DNA of 64,000 bases, from the NCBI RefSeq assembly GCF_003201475.1, contig NZ_QJJK01000004.1, positions 8,631 to 72,630 on the forward strand. Reading direction: 5' to 3'. The DNA comes from Chelatococcus asaccharovorans. Lineage in GTDB: Bacteria > Pseudomonadota > Alphaproteobacteria > Rhizobiales > Beijerinckiaceae. The position numbers and the translations under genes are program-made. Position 1 is the stretch's first letter, and each line of letters opens with the position of its first letter. This document shows positions 36,287 to 44,682 of this stretch, in pieces. Below the pieces are notes generated by a model. The model was not told the origin of the DNA. It was given only the letters and a program-made list of their open reading frames with translations, and searched no databases.

Positions 36287-37270
36287 ATGGCTCCGGATCA
36301 TTCTGATGTTGCACCCGGCCGTGGGCCCATTGCGAGGGCTAACGAGCCACTGACGCAGGACGCGTCACACTTCCTGGACAAGATCGCAGCCCGCCGCGCG
36401 CAATTGTCTCCATCGGAGCGTAAGGTCGCTGATTTTGTTCTGGATCATCCGGAGCGCATCATTCGCATGTCGATCGCCGAGCTTGCCGCATCGGTGGGCG
36501 TGAGCCAGCCGACGGTGCTACGCTTCGTCCGTTCCGTCGGCCTGTCACGCTATCCCGATCTCAAGCTCCTGACCGGCCAGAGCATCGTCTCCGGCACGCC
36601 CTATCTGCACAGCGAGGTGCGGGCGCAGGACACGCTGGACGAGGTTGCAAACAAGATCTTCGATTCGAGCATCCATGTGCTCAATGCAGTCCGGCAATCG
36701 ATCGACCGGGAGGCCTTGACGCGAGCCGTGCAGACGATCGCCACTGCGCGGCGGATCGATTGCTTCGGAGCGGGGGCCGCCAGCATCCTGGCCATCGAGG
36801 CGCAGCACAAGCTCATGCGCCTCGGCCTGCCCGTGGTCTCCTATGTCGACACGCATCTCCAGCGCATGGCCGCGGCCACCTTGGGCTCCGGCGATGTGGT
36901 TCTGTGCTTCTCCCATACGGGCGAGATCCGCGACACGCTGAAGATGGCCAACAAGGCGCGGGAGGTCGGCGCGCGCGTCATTGCCCTGACCCGGCCGGGC
37001 ACGGCACTCGCCGCCGCGGCGCATATCCTGCTCGCCATCGACGCGCATGAGAATACGGAGGTCTATGCGCCCATGACCTCACGGATCGCCCATGCGGTGC
37101 TCTTGGATATCATCGTCACGGCCGTTGCACTGCATTTCGGCGAGCCGATGCTGAAGCGTCTGCGCGACGTCAAGGACAGCCTTGCCGATCTCCGCCTACC
37201 GACGGGGCCGGCTTCGCCGGGCAGACAAGGCCTCCCTGGCAAGATGCCGCCGGGCCGGCGCGGGGCGTGA
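36287..37270 (+). CDS. RpiR-family transcriptional regulator (HTH + SIS domains)
   Basis: About 327 residues. An N-terminal HTH_6 domain (RRAQLSPSERKVADFVLDHPE, then SIAELAASVGVSQPTVLRF) is followed by a SIS sugar-isomerase-type ligand domain (IDCFGAGAASILAIEAQHKL, then VVLCFSHTGEIRDTL). The ATG at 36287, preceded by GAGGGGGG, is preferred over an upstream start at 36122. The C-terminal 35 residues are rich in Pro, Gly and Arg and look like an extension. It is divergent from the desulfhydrase/deacylase pair and probably controls it. SIS domains usually sense phosphosugars, but amino-sugar or amino-acid ligands occur. Confidence 0.88.
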   Translation: MAPDHSDVAPGRGPIARANEPLTQDASHFLDKIAARRAQLSPSERKVADFVLDHPERIIRMSIAELAASVGVSQPTVLRFVRSVGLSRYPDLKLLTGQSIVSGTPYLHSEVRAQDTLDEVANKIFDSSIHVLNAVRQSIDREALTRAVQTIATARRIDCFGAGAASILAIEAQHKLMRLGLPVVSYVDTHLQRMAAATLGSGDVVLCFSHTGEIRDTLKMANKAREVGARVIALTRPGTALAAAAHILLAIDAHENTEVYAPMTSRIAHAVLLDIIVTAVALHFGEPMLKRLRDVKDSLADLRLPTGPASPGRQGLPGKMPPGRRGA

Positions 37271-37716
37271 TCCCGCGGCTCGCGCGGCGGTGAGGCGTGC
37301 AGGCCGGTAGGGCACGATACTGCGGATCCGAAGCGACGGAAATAAAGCTAGATTTCACTGCCGCACTATGTCGTAAGCGCTTCTGTCCCGGCGGCATAAG
37401 GCCTACGCAAGGTCAGGGATCGGTTGGGAGAGCCGCTGCCGGGGGCAACTGTGTTGCTCATGCGAGCGCGATGGGCGTTCTGGCCCTGAGCATGGCGTTG
37501 AGGATGACGAACAACTGGCGGGCGACGGCGATAAGGATTGTCTTGGGCGCCTTGCCCTTCTGGCGCATCCGATACCGGAGGGAAGAACCGGGCGGGAGAC
37601 AATCCGGACCATTGGCCCCAGCGTCATTGACCCCAGCGTTCGCGCATCCGGGCAGTGTTGTCCGCTGGAACGCCGGTCGAAATCGCAGTCGTCGCGGCCC
37701 GGCCGTCATAAGCATC
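37271..37716. other. Gene-free stretch with an insertion-sequence remnant
   Basis: A 446-bp region between the converging rpiR-type and phosphonopyruvate-hydrolase-like genes. Apart from the IS110-type fragment at 37458-37575 it holds no recognisable gene. It marks the left boundary of the phosphonate-related block. Confidence 0.4.
37458..37575 (-). pseudogene. IS110-family transposase C-terminal remnant
   Basis: On the minus strand the translation reads YRMRQKGKAPKTILIAVAR and then QLFVILNAMLRARTP. This matches the well-conserved C-terminal end of IS110/IS116/IS902 transposases (K-ALVAVMRKLL-ILNAMLR pattern). The rest of the transposase is missing and no terminal repeats are visible. It shows that mobile elements have visited the edge of the phosphonate block. 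Confidence 0.6.
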
Positions 37717-38589
37717 CTATTTCAGGAAGCGCCGCTCGCTCGCTTTTTCCGCATCCATATCCTGAAGGCCAAATATGTCCTCGACCGATGCGATGTTCTT
37801 GCTGACGCTTTCGGCACTGCCATCGGCGATGATGCGACGGAACGCGTCTCGCATCGCGGTTACGGCCGCGCGCAGTCCGTGATTGCCGTATATTACCACC
37901 GCGATCCTGCCGAGGGCGCGAATGCGCTTTTCGTCGAGATCGGGATAGGATGTCGGGACGAGTACGAGCGGCGCGTTGCCCCGCCAGGCACGTACGAAGC
38001 TTTCGATTTCCTCCGGCGTCTGCCGTTTCGAATGGATGAGGATCATGTCGGCGCCGGCCGCCTCGTAGGCGGCCGCGCGTGCCAACGCTTCCTCCTCTCC
38101 GAGGCCGGCGATCAGCGCCTCGGTTCGCGCAATCACGAGGAAGCCCGGGTCGGTCCGGCTTGCGACCGCGGCCTCGATCTTGCCCTCAAATTCCTCGATG
38201 CGGACGAGGTCTTGACGCCCGCCGGCGACAAGGCTGGTGACTTTCGGAAAGGTCTTGTCTTCGATAACCACCGCGGCCGCGCCGGCGCGCTCGTATTCGC
38301 GAACGGCATGAATGACGTTGATGGCGTTGCCGAAGCCGGTATCGATGTCAGCGATGATAGGCAGGGAAACCCGCCCTGCCATCGCCCGCAGCATGTCGAG
38401 GTGCTGCGTCATCGTAACGAGGCTCATATCGGCAAGCCCATAGAGGGCGGAGAGTTCGAAGCCGGACGCCCATATCGCGTCGAAGCCCGCCTCCTCTGCC
38501 AGGAGAGCGGACAGAGGACTGTGTGCCGCGATCGCGCGGATGAGGCCGCGCTCGGCAATCTTCGCTTTGAGTGCGCCTGGATTGCTCAT
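37717..38589 (-). CDS. palA: Phosphonopyruvate hydrolase-like enzyme (PEP mutase / isocitrate lyase superfamily)
   Basis: A 290-residue TIM-barrel protein of the PEP mutase branch. The active-site loop reads EDKTFPKVTSL (residues 110-120). PEP mutases have EDK-x-FPK-x-NS, and the known phosphonopyruvate hydrolase replaces that Asn by Thr118; here the Thr is also residue 118. The Mg-site stretches ADIDTGFGN and VIEDK are intact, and the KKCGH motif of isocitrate lyases is absent. The predicted reaction is phosphonopyruvate to pyruvate plus phosphate. The ATG at 38589 overlaps the aminotransferase stop by 4 bp. The pairing matches L-phosphonoalanine degradation (transaminase then hydrolase). 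An oxaloacetate- or carboxy-PEP-type activity cannot be excluded. Confidence 0.8.
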   Translation of the reverse strand: MSNPGALKAKIAERGLIRAIAAHSPLSALLAEEAGFDAIWASGFELSALYGLADMSLVTMTQHLDMLRAMAGRVSLPIIADIDTGFGNAINVIHAVREYERAGAAAVVIEDKTFPKVTSLVAGGRQDLVRIEEFEGKIEAAVASRTDPGFLVIARTEALIAGLGEEEALARAAAYEAAGADMILIHSKRQTPEEIESFVRAWRGNAPLVLVPTSYPDLDEKRIRALGRIAVVIYGNHGLRAAVTAMRDAFRRIIADGSAESVSKNIASVEDIFGLQDMDAEKASERRFLK

Positions 38590-39800
38590 GGCCGGCTTCC
38601 TTCGCGCAGCGCCGCACAGGCGGCGATGATCCTGTCGCAGGCGCGTTTGAGATCGGTCGCGTTTGCGGCATAGGAGATACGGATGTAAGGCGAGGCCATG
38701 AAGCCGCTGCCTGGCACGACGGCAACGGCGAAAGCGCTGAGAAGGTACATGGCGAAATCGGTATCGGTCTCGATCAATGCCCCGTCGGTCGTTCGTTTGC
38801 CGATCACGCCCGTACAGTTGGCGAAAACGTAGAATGCACCCTGCGGCGTCTCGCAGGTCAGGCCCTGCGCCAAACTGAGTGCTGCAACCACCAGATCGCG
38901 CCGCTTGCGGAAATCCGAGACGAAGCCGGCCAGATAGGCCTGATCGCCGCCGATCGCTTCGATTGCCGCATATTGCGAGATCGAGGAGGTATGGGACGAG
39001 GTCTGCCCCTGAATGGTGTTCATCGCTTTGATGAGCGCGCCGGGCCCGGCGCCGTAGCCAACCCGCCAGCCCGTCATGGCGTTGGTCTTCGATACGCCGT
39101 TCACAACGAGACATCGGCCTGCAAGATCGGGCGCCACTTCCGCCATGGTGGCGAAATTGATATCGTAAACGAGCTTTTCGTAGATGTCGTCGCAAAGCAC
39201 ATGCACATGCGGATGAAGGCGCAGCATCGCCGCCAACACCGCAAGATCGGCAGCGGAATAAACGGTTCCTGTCGGATTGTTCGGAGAATTGAGCAGCAAC
39301 CATTTCGTGCGCGGTGTGATCGCCGCCGCAAGGTCATCGGGGCGAAGTTTGAACCCGTGCGACTCGATGCATGGCACCAGCACCGGCTTCCCGCCGGCAA
39401 GGACGACCATATCCGGATAGGACACCCAGCACGGCGTTGGAACGATCACCTCGTCGCCCGGATCGAGGCTCGCAAAGAGCGCGTTGAAGACCACCTGCTT
39501 GGCACCGCATCCGACGGTGATCTGGTCCAGGCCGAATTCGAGCCCATGATCGCGGCGGAACTTCTCCTGAATGGCTTCACGGAGCGGCATCATGCCGGCG
39601 ACGGCCGTGTATCGCGTCTTGCCGGAGCGGATCGCCGAGATGCCCGCTTCCTGAATCGCCAACGGCGTGTCGAAATCCGGCTCGCCCTGGCTGAGAGCAA
39701 TGATATCAGCCCCTGCGGCCTTCAATTCGGCCGCGCGCGCTGTCATCGTCTTGGTTTGCGAGGGGCGAACGAGTTCAAGGCGACGGGCAACGAGGGCCAA
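38586..39800 (-). CDS. Class I aminotransferase, probable phosphonoalanine (or aspartate-type) transaminase
   Basis: A 404-residue fold-type I enzyme of the aspartate/prephenate aminotransferase type Ib branch (SQGEPDFDTP, then LNSPNNPTGTVYS, VLCDDIYEKLVYD, and the PLP lysine in NGVSKTNAMTGWRVGYG). It is followed with a 4-bp overlap by the phosphonopyruvate-hydrolase-like gene, so the likely substrate is L-phosphonoalanine, an aspartate analogue, giving phosphonopyruvate. If the next enzyme acts on another oxo-acid, this could be an ordinary aspartate transaminase. The LysR gene upstream is on the same strand, 179 bp away. Confidence 0.82.
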   Translation of the reverse strand: MALVARRLELVRPSQTKTMTARAAELKAAGADIIALSQGEPDFDTPLAIQEAGISAIRSGKTRYTAVAGMMPLREAIQEKFRRDHGLEFGLDQITVGCGAKQVVFNALFASLDPGDEVIVPTPCWVSYPDMVVLAGGKPVLVPCIESHGFKLRPDDLAAAITPRTKWLLLNSPNNPTGTVYSAADLAVLAAMLRLHPHVHVLCDDIYEKLVYDINFATMAEVAPDLAGRCLVVNGVSKTNAMTGWRVGYGAGPGALIKAMNTIQGQTSSHTSSISQYAAIEAIGGDQAYLAGFVSDFRKRRDLVVAALSLAQGLTCETPQGAFYVFANCTGVIGKRTTDGALIETDTDFAMYLLSAFAVAVVPGSGFMASPYIRISYAANATDLKRACDRIIAACAALREGSRP

Positions 39801-39935
39801 GGGGTTCCTCCGGTCAATAGACGGTCGCGCCTGATTGCAGCACGCAACGAAACAACTCGCTGTGATTACGGAACAGGCCGATGAGGCTATCTATCGACCG
39901 GCTCGGTGGTACAGGCTAGGCGCCCATCCGGCAAA

Positions 39936-39947
39936 TCGATATATCGA
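39936..39947. promoter_or_regulatory. Perfect 12-bp palindrome, candidate operator upstream of the aminotransferase/hydrolase pair
   Basis: TCGATATATCGA lies in the 179-bp gap between the LysR gene and the aminotransferase, about 136 bp upstream of the latter's start. A related sequence (ATCGATCGATATTTTGA) is found in the divergent promoter at 40917. Both could be binding sites for the adjacent LysR regulator. Confidence 0.35.
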
Positions 39948-39979
39948 CTTATTTGATGCTGTTATCGCATTAGATGATT

Positions 39980-40894
39980 TCATGCAGAGCCCGCGCTGTT
40001 CTGGCGGAAGAGGCGGACGAGCCATCGACAGAACAGGCGGGCAAGTTGCGGATTGCCGCTTCGATCAACGGCATAGACACGGTAGACCATACCGCTTGGA
40101 ACCCGTGTGCCGGGGATGACGGTCACGAGGCCATCACGGATCAAGTGACTGACGATGATCTCCGGCGCCACGAGAAGACAATTGCCATTGGCGATCGCCG
40201 GCAGCGCCAGATAGTGATGATCGTAACGCGCGCCTGAATGGATGTCGGCCGGTGTGAGGTTCATCGCCCGCAGCCAGGTCGGCAGGATATCCGGCCGGGA
40301 GGTGATGGTCAGCATGGGAGCCGCGTTGATGGTCGACGGGCCTTTACCCGCGACCAGCGCGGACGCGCCGACACAGACGAGCTGCTCTGAGTAGAGTTCC
40401 CATTGATCGGCTGGCTCGATAACGGAGAGATCGCGCGTGATCAGCACGTCGAACCCATCCCCTGCCGCGGGAGGCGACAGGGAATTGACGATATCGACGA
40501 TCGCTCCTCCGTATTCCTTTGAGAATGCCTGAATGTTCGGAACGAGCAGGGTATAGGCGAGCGTGGTCAGCGATGTGCGCACCACAATCCTGTTCACTTC
40601 CCGCTGCGGCCTGCGGCGCATGCGTTGCGCGGTGTAGCAGATCGTGTCCAGCGGTTCGGTCACAACCGTTGCGAACAACCTGCCGAACTCGGTCAGCTCC
40701 GTGTCGCGACCACGTCGCTGGATCAGCTTCGCCCCGAGATAGTCTTCGAGATTGGCAAGGTAGCGGCTGACCGAGCTTTGGGTCATGCCGAGCGACCTGG
40801 CGGCACGTGTGACGCCGCGCTCGCGCGCGATGCTGACGAAGGCCCGTATGGCATTCAACGGCACGTCCAGTTGTTCGTCGGCCACCCTTCGCAT
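39980..40894 (-). CDS. LysR-family regulator of the phosphonate block
   Basis: A 304-residue regulator. The N-terminal helix-turn-helix (LNAIRAFVSIARERGVTRAAR, then LGMTQSSVSRYLANLE) is typical; the effector domain follows from about residue 95. It lies between the aminotransferase/hydrolase pair, on the same strand, and the divergent hydrolase/ABC operon at 41031. It is therefore well placed to control both sides, as PalR does in phosphonoalanine degradation. It is not closely similar to the LysR protein at 2386-3303. Confidence 0.88.
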   Translation of the reverse strand: MRRVADEQLDVPLNAIRAFVSIARERGVTRAARSLGMTQSSVSRYLANLEDYLGAKLIQRRGRDTELTEFGRLFATVVTEPLDTICYTAQRMRRRPQREVNRIVVRTSLTTLAYTLLVPNIQAFSKEYGGAIVDIVNSLSPPAAGDGFDVLITRDLSVIEPADQWELYSEQLVCVGASALVAGKGPSTINAAPMLTITSRPDILPTWLRAMNLTPADIHSGARYDHHYLALPAIANGNCLLVAPEIIVSHLIRDGLVTVIPGTRVPSGMVYRVYAVDRSGNPQLARLFCRWLVRLFRQNSAGSA

Positions 40895-41030
40895 CCTCCA
40901 ACATCATACGCGCGCCATCGATCGATATTTTGACGCCTTAGATCACATTTCTCGATAGTCGTCATGTCATTGTCGTGGCAGGCGCATATTCGATTGGCGC
41001 AAGTAAAGCGACAACTAAAGGGGGTCATCA
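40895..41030. promoter_or_regulatory. Divergent promoter between lysR and the phosphodiesterase/ABC operon
   Basis: 136 bp with a perfect ATCGATCGAT palindrome at 40917-40926 followed by an AT-rich ATTTT. The GTG at 41031 is preceded by AAAGGGGG. The repeated TGTCAT/TGTCGT text near 40965-40979 faintly resembles a Pho box but is too degenerate to call. Confidence 0.4.
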
Positions 41031-42551
41031 GTGAAATTTTTGGTTGTAAGCTTTGATGGCCTGCGCCCTGATCTGCTATCACGGCGACTGACCCCGAATA
41101 TTGGCCGCCTTCAGTCCCTGGGCATGACCCTGTCCCGGCACCGGACGGTTTATCCGAGCGAAACAAGAGCCGCCTTCCCGAGCCTGGTTACCGGCGCAAC
41201 GTCGAATATTCACGGCATGGTCGGCAACAAATTCGTTGATCGAGCCGTCGTCCCGAACCGGTATATCGACACCGCCGATGCCGACCTGCTGCGCCGCCTG
41301 GATCTGACAAGCGACGGGCGTCTGATGACAGCGCCGACCCTCGGCGAAATCCTGTATCGCGCCGGAAAATCCCTTGCGGTCCTGGCGACCAACACGCCGG
41401 GAACCACACGGCTGTTCAATCACAAGGCCGAGGATCTCGGCCATGTCCGGTTTTCCGGGCATTTCCGCGAAGCCTGCACGCCGGACGCTCTTCTCGCCCG
41501 CATCGAGGCTGAGGTCGGAGCCTTGCCGCCAGCTCCTGAAAAGGGAGCGCCGGACTTCGAAGGGCAGGTCTGGATCACCTCCGCATTCCTCGATGTCGTC
41601 TGGCCGACGATCCGTCCCGACGTGACGATCCTGTCCTATGGCGAGCCGGACACGACCTCTCATTTCCATGGAACGGCATCGGCAACCACGCGCTCCGTCA
41701 TCGAATTGTGCGATGCCCAATTCGGCCGCATTCTTGATTGGTGGGAAGCGGAGGGGCAGTCGGACGGCGTTCAGCTGGTGATTTTGTCCGATCACGGACA
41801 TATCACCGCCCACACCCGCGTTTCCGTTGGCTGTGAACTGCGTTCGGCGGGCTTCAACCCTGGTACCGCACCGGCGGCTGGCGTTGACGTGGTCATCGTG
41901 CCCGGCCAGGTCGGCGCGCTCTATCTGGCGGAACGCTCGCCCGCGAATCTCGACAGGCTGGTGGAGGTGCTGACGGAGCGCCCATGGTGCGGACCGATCT
42001 TCACGGCGCCGCGGAATACTGTCGAAGGCCTTGCGGCGGGTAGCTTCGCGTCGAGCCTCGTCTTCGCCGATCACGAACGCGCGCCGGACGTCTATTTTTC
42101 CTTCAAGGCCGACGACAGTATCGATGCTTTTGAAATGTCCGGCGGCACGTTCTACGACAATGATCGCGTCCCCGGCCTTGGCGTCCATGGCGGCCTTCAT
42201 CCGAAGGAGCTCGCCGCCGTCGGGCTTGCTGCCGGCTCGGCCTTTCGCGGAGACGGGCTGGTCTCGGAAGTCCCTTCAGGCATCTGCGATATCGCGCCGA
42301 CGATTCTTCATCTCCTCGGTTTGGCGATCCCCGCCTCAATGACCGGGCGCGTTCTCAGCGAAGTATTGGGGAATGCCGAGACGGCGGTCGCCGAGGATCT
42401 GCGGATCGAGCACGAGACGCTGGAAACCGGCCTGAACGCCTTCCGGCAGGAACTGCGGCGCGTTCACGTCGCGGGAACGATTTATCTCGATGGCGCGACT
42501 GCGGCCGCGACCAGCATTGTTTCCCAAGAGGCATTGGAGGTCGCGGAATGA
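41031..42551 (+). CDS. Alkaline-phosphatase-superfamily hydrolase (nucleotide pyrophosphatase / phosphonoacetate hydrolase type)
   Basis: A 506-residue protein with no signal peptide, so cytoplasmic. The set of metal and catalytic residues of the NPP/PhnA branch is complete: D9 (SFDGLRPD), nucleophile T45 (YPSETRAAFPS), D207 and H211 (EPDTTSHFHG), D254 and H255 (SDHGH) and H386 (VHGGLHP). It should hydrolyse a phosphodiester, a phosphonate monoester or a C-P bond. It is about 80 residues longer at the C-terminus than PhnA. It is the first gene of an operon with a Ugp-like importer (4-bp overlap) and divergent from the LysR gene. The GTG start has AAAGGGGG upstream. In this context a phosphonate ester is the favoured substrate. 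Confidence 0.8.
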   Translation: MKFLVVSFDGLRPDLLSRRLTPNIGRLQSLGMTLSRHRTVYPSETRAAFPSLVTGATSNIHGMVGNKFVDRAVVPNRYIDTADADLLRRLDLTSDGRLMTAPTLGEILYRAGKSLAVLATNTPGTTRLFNHKAEDLGHVRFSGHFREACTPDALLARIEAEVGALPPAPEKGAPDFEGQVWITSAFLDVVWPTIRPDVTILSYGEPDTTSHFHGTASATTRSVIELCDAQFGRILDWWEAEGQSDGVQLVILSDHGHITAHTRVSVGCELRSAGFNPGTAPAAGVDVVIVPGQVGALYLAERSPANLDRLVEVLTERPWCGPIFTAPRNTVEGLAAGSFASSLVFADHERAPDVYFSFKADDSIDAFEMSGGTFYDNDRVPGLGVHGGLHPKELAAVGLAAGSAFRGDGLVSEVPSGICDIAPTILHLLGLAIPASMTGRVLSEVLGNAETAVAEDLRIEHETLETGLNAFRQELRRVHVAGTIYLDGATAAATSIVSQEALEVAE

Positions 42552-43723
42552 GCAGCATTGTTTTCGATGAGATCGAGAAATCCTATGGCGCAACTGCCGT
42601 TCTGAAGAAGGTCTCCCTGTCGATCGCCGACGGTGAGTTCATGACTCTCCTTGGGCCGTCGGGCTGCGGAAAGTCGACGCTGCTGAGAATTTTGGCCGGG
42701 CTGGAGCTGCAGAACGCGGGAACCGTGTCGATCGGAGAGCTGCCGGTTGACGGCATCCGCCCGAAGGGGCGGGATGTGGCGATGGTGTTCCAATCCTATG
42801 CGCTTTACCCGCACATGACGGTTGGCAGCAATATGGGGCTGCCGCTTCGCATGCGGCGGCTGAACGCCTGGCAGCGCCTGCCTGTTGTCGGGCGGCTCCT
42901 GCCCGGCACGCACGCAACGACGCGGGATATCGCCGCCGAGGTGGCCAAGACGGCGGAGGCGCTCGGCATCGGCCATCTTCTCGATCGCAAGCCCGGGCAA
43001 CTGTCGGGCGGCCAGCGGCAGCGCGTTGCGGTCGGCCGCGCCATGGTCCGGCATCCAGCCGTTTTCCTGATGGACGAACCGCTGTCGAACCTCGACGCCA
43101 AACTGCGCGTGCAAATGCGGGGTGAGATCAAGGAGCTGCACCAGCGCCTTGGTGTCACCTTCGTCTACGTGACCCATGACCAAGCCGAAGCGATGACGCT
43201 CTCCGACCGGGTGGCGGTCATGCTCGACGGCGAACTTTTGCAGGTCGCGCCGCCGCAGCGGATCTATGCCGATCCTGATGATCGCCGGGTGGCCGAGTTC
43301 ATCGGCTCTCCGAAGATCAACATGCTCGAGGGCATCGTTCAGGAGCACGGCCGCGTCGCGGTTGCCGGCGCGACACTGAACTCCGCCATCGGCTGCACCG
43401 CCGGGACAGCGGTCAGCGTCGGGATCAGGCCGGAGGCGCTTCACCTCGATCCGCATGCGGGCATCGAGAGCTTCACCGGCTCGGTGCGGCTGGTGGAGCA
43501 TTTGGGCTCGGACCTTTTCGTGCACCTCGATCTCGCCGGTCAGGATACACGCTTGATCGCACGGCTGCTTGCCGAACGCGCGCCGCATATTTCGATCGGC
43601 CAGACCCTGCATCTCGCCTCCGACCCCGAGCGCATCCTGTTCTTCGATGCGAACGGGCACCGCATTCGTCGGGATCATGAGACCCGCGCAGCGTCCGTCG
43701 CGCAATTGCGGGAATTGGCATGA
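42548..43723 (+). CDS. ABC importer ATPase, UgpC/MalK family
   Basis: A 391-residue ATPase with Walker A GPSGCGKST, Q-loop VFQSYALYP, signature LSGGQRQRVAVGRAM, Walker B VFLMDEPLSNLD, H-loop VTHDQAEAM and a C-terminal TOBE/OB regulatory domain. A segment of some 25 residues between the Q-loop and signature (RRLNAWQRLPVVGRLLPGTHATT) is longer than in typical MalK/UgpC proteins. It powers the two permeases that follow. All junctions from 41031 to 45617 overlap by 4 bp, so the phosphohydrolase and importer are made together. Confidence 0.92.
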   Translation: MSSIVFDEIEKSYGATAVLKKVSLSIADGEFMTLLGPSGCGKSTLLRILAGLELQNAGTVSIGELPVDGIRPKGRDVAMVFQSYALYPHMTVGSNMGLPLRMRRLNAWQRLPVVGRLLPGTHATTRDIAAEVAKTAEALGIGHLLDRKPGQLSGGQRQRVAVGRAMVRHPAVFLMDEPLSNLDAKLRVQMRGEIKELHQRLGVTFVYVTHDQAEAMTLSDRVAVMLDGELLQVAPPQRIYADPDDRRVAEFIGSPKINMLEGIVQEHGRVAVAGATLNSAIGCTAGTAVSVGIRPEALHLDPHAGIESFTGSVRLVEHLGSDLFVHLDLAGQDTRLIARLLAERAPHISIGQTLHLASDPERILFFDANGHRIRRDHETRAASVAQLRELA

Positions 43724-44682
43724 TGGCGGAAATCGTCCCCCTTCCGCGCGACCGGGCCACGAGCGTGCCGAGATCGGACAACTCCGGACCGCCTCTGGCA
43801 GTTCGCGCTCATCGTCTTGCTGAAATCGCGGTCGCCTGGGCGCTCGCCGGTCCCGCGCTCGGCCTGCTTGTGGCCCTGTTCATTCTGCCGGTTTTCGCCG
43901 TCTTCGCCATCGCGCTGACCGACTGGCAGTTCGGTGCAAGCACGATGTCCTTCGTCCGGTTCGCCAATTTCGCCGAAGTGTTTGCCGATCCGAGTTTCAG
44001 GGTGTCCCTGAAGAACACCATCGTCTATGTGCTGATCGTCGTGCCCGGCACCATCGTCCTCGGGCTTGTGATCGCGCTTTTGATCGAGAGCGGCAAGTGT
44101 CGCGCCTTCTACCGCGCCATCCACTTCCTGCCCTTCATGGCGACGCTCACAGCGATGGCGATCGCCTGGGAGGCGCTGCTGCATCCGACCATCGGGCTCC
44201 TGAACCAGGCGCTTTCCGCCATCGGTCTGCCGACGGCCAACTGGCTGCGCGACGAGAACACCGTGCTTCCCGTGCTCGCCGTCATCGGCATCTGGCAGAA
44301 TCTCGGCTTTGCCATGGTGCTGTTCCTCGCAGGCCTCAAGGCCATCCCGCAGGATCTCTATGACGCCGCCGATATCGACGGCGCTGATCTCTGGCTCGAC
44401 CGGCTCACAACCGTGACGCTGCCGATGCTCGGACCGGTGATGATGTTTGTCGTGATCGTCGTGGCGCTCAAAGCCTTCGAGGCCTTCGACACGGTGCAGA
44501 TCCTCACCCAGGGCGGGCCGGGGCACGCTTCCGAGGTCCTGCTCTACACACTCTATCGCGAAAGCTTCCAGTATCTGCGCACCGGTTACGGCGCCGCCGT
44601 CACCATCGTCTTCCTCGTCATCGTCGTGGCGCTCACCCTCATCCAGGCTCGCGTCATGGACAAAAGGGTGCATTACCAATGA
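43720..44682 (+). CDS. ABC importer permease, UgpA family
   Basis: A 320-residue permease with six predicted helices after a hydrophilic N-terminal stretch of about 40 residues. The EAA loop (DLYDAADIDGADLWLDRLTTVTLP) and the C-terminal FEAFDTVQILTQGGPGHASEVLLY are hallmarks of UgpA/MalF-like carbohydrate permeases. It pairs with the next permease. Composition is the high-GC type of the main chromosome. Confidence 0.92.
   Translation: MMAEIVPLPRDRATSVPRSDNSGPPLAVRAHRLAEIAVAWALAGPALGLLVALFILPVFAVFAIALTDWQFGASTMSFVRFANFAEVFADPSFRVSLKNTIVYVLIVVPGTIVLGLVIALLIESGKCRAFYRAIHFLPFMATLTAMAIAWEALLHPTIGLLNQALSAIGLPTANWLRDENTVLPVLAVIGIWQNLGFAMVLFLAGLKAIPQDLYDAADIDGADLWLDRLTTVTLPMLGPVMMFVVIVVALKAFEAFDTVQILTQGGPGHASEVLLYTLYRESFQYLRTGYGAAVTIVFLVIVVALTLIQARVMDKRVHYQ

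Noticed and set aside
38590-39303. In-frame N-terminal extension of the phosphonopyruvate-hydrolase-like gene (possible fusion protein)
   Set aside because: The extension overlaps the aminotransferase gene in another frame and has shadow-like composition; the ATG at 38589 gives the standard family start.
38571-39884. 437-codon plus-strand open frame opposite the aminotransferase
   Set aside because: Shadow of a well-supported aminotransferase gene; no start signal or recognisable protein sequence.
40965-40979. Possible Pho box (TGTCAT-like repeats) before the phosphodiesterase operon
   Set aside because: The two half-sites do not have the 11-bp spacing and match quality of a Pho box, so phosphate control is not claimed.
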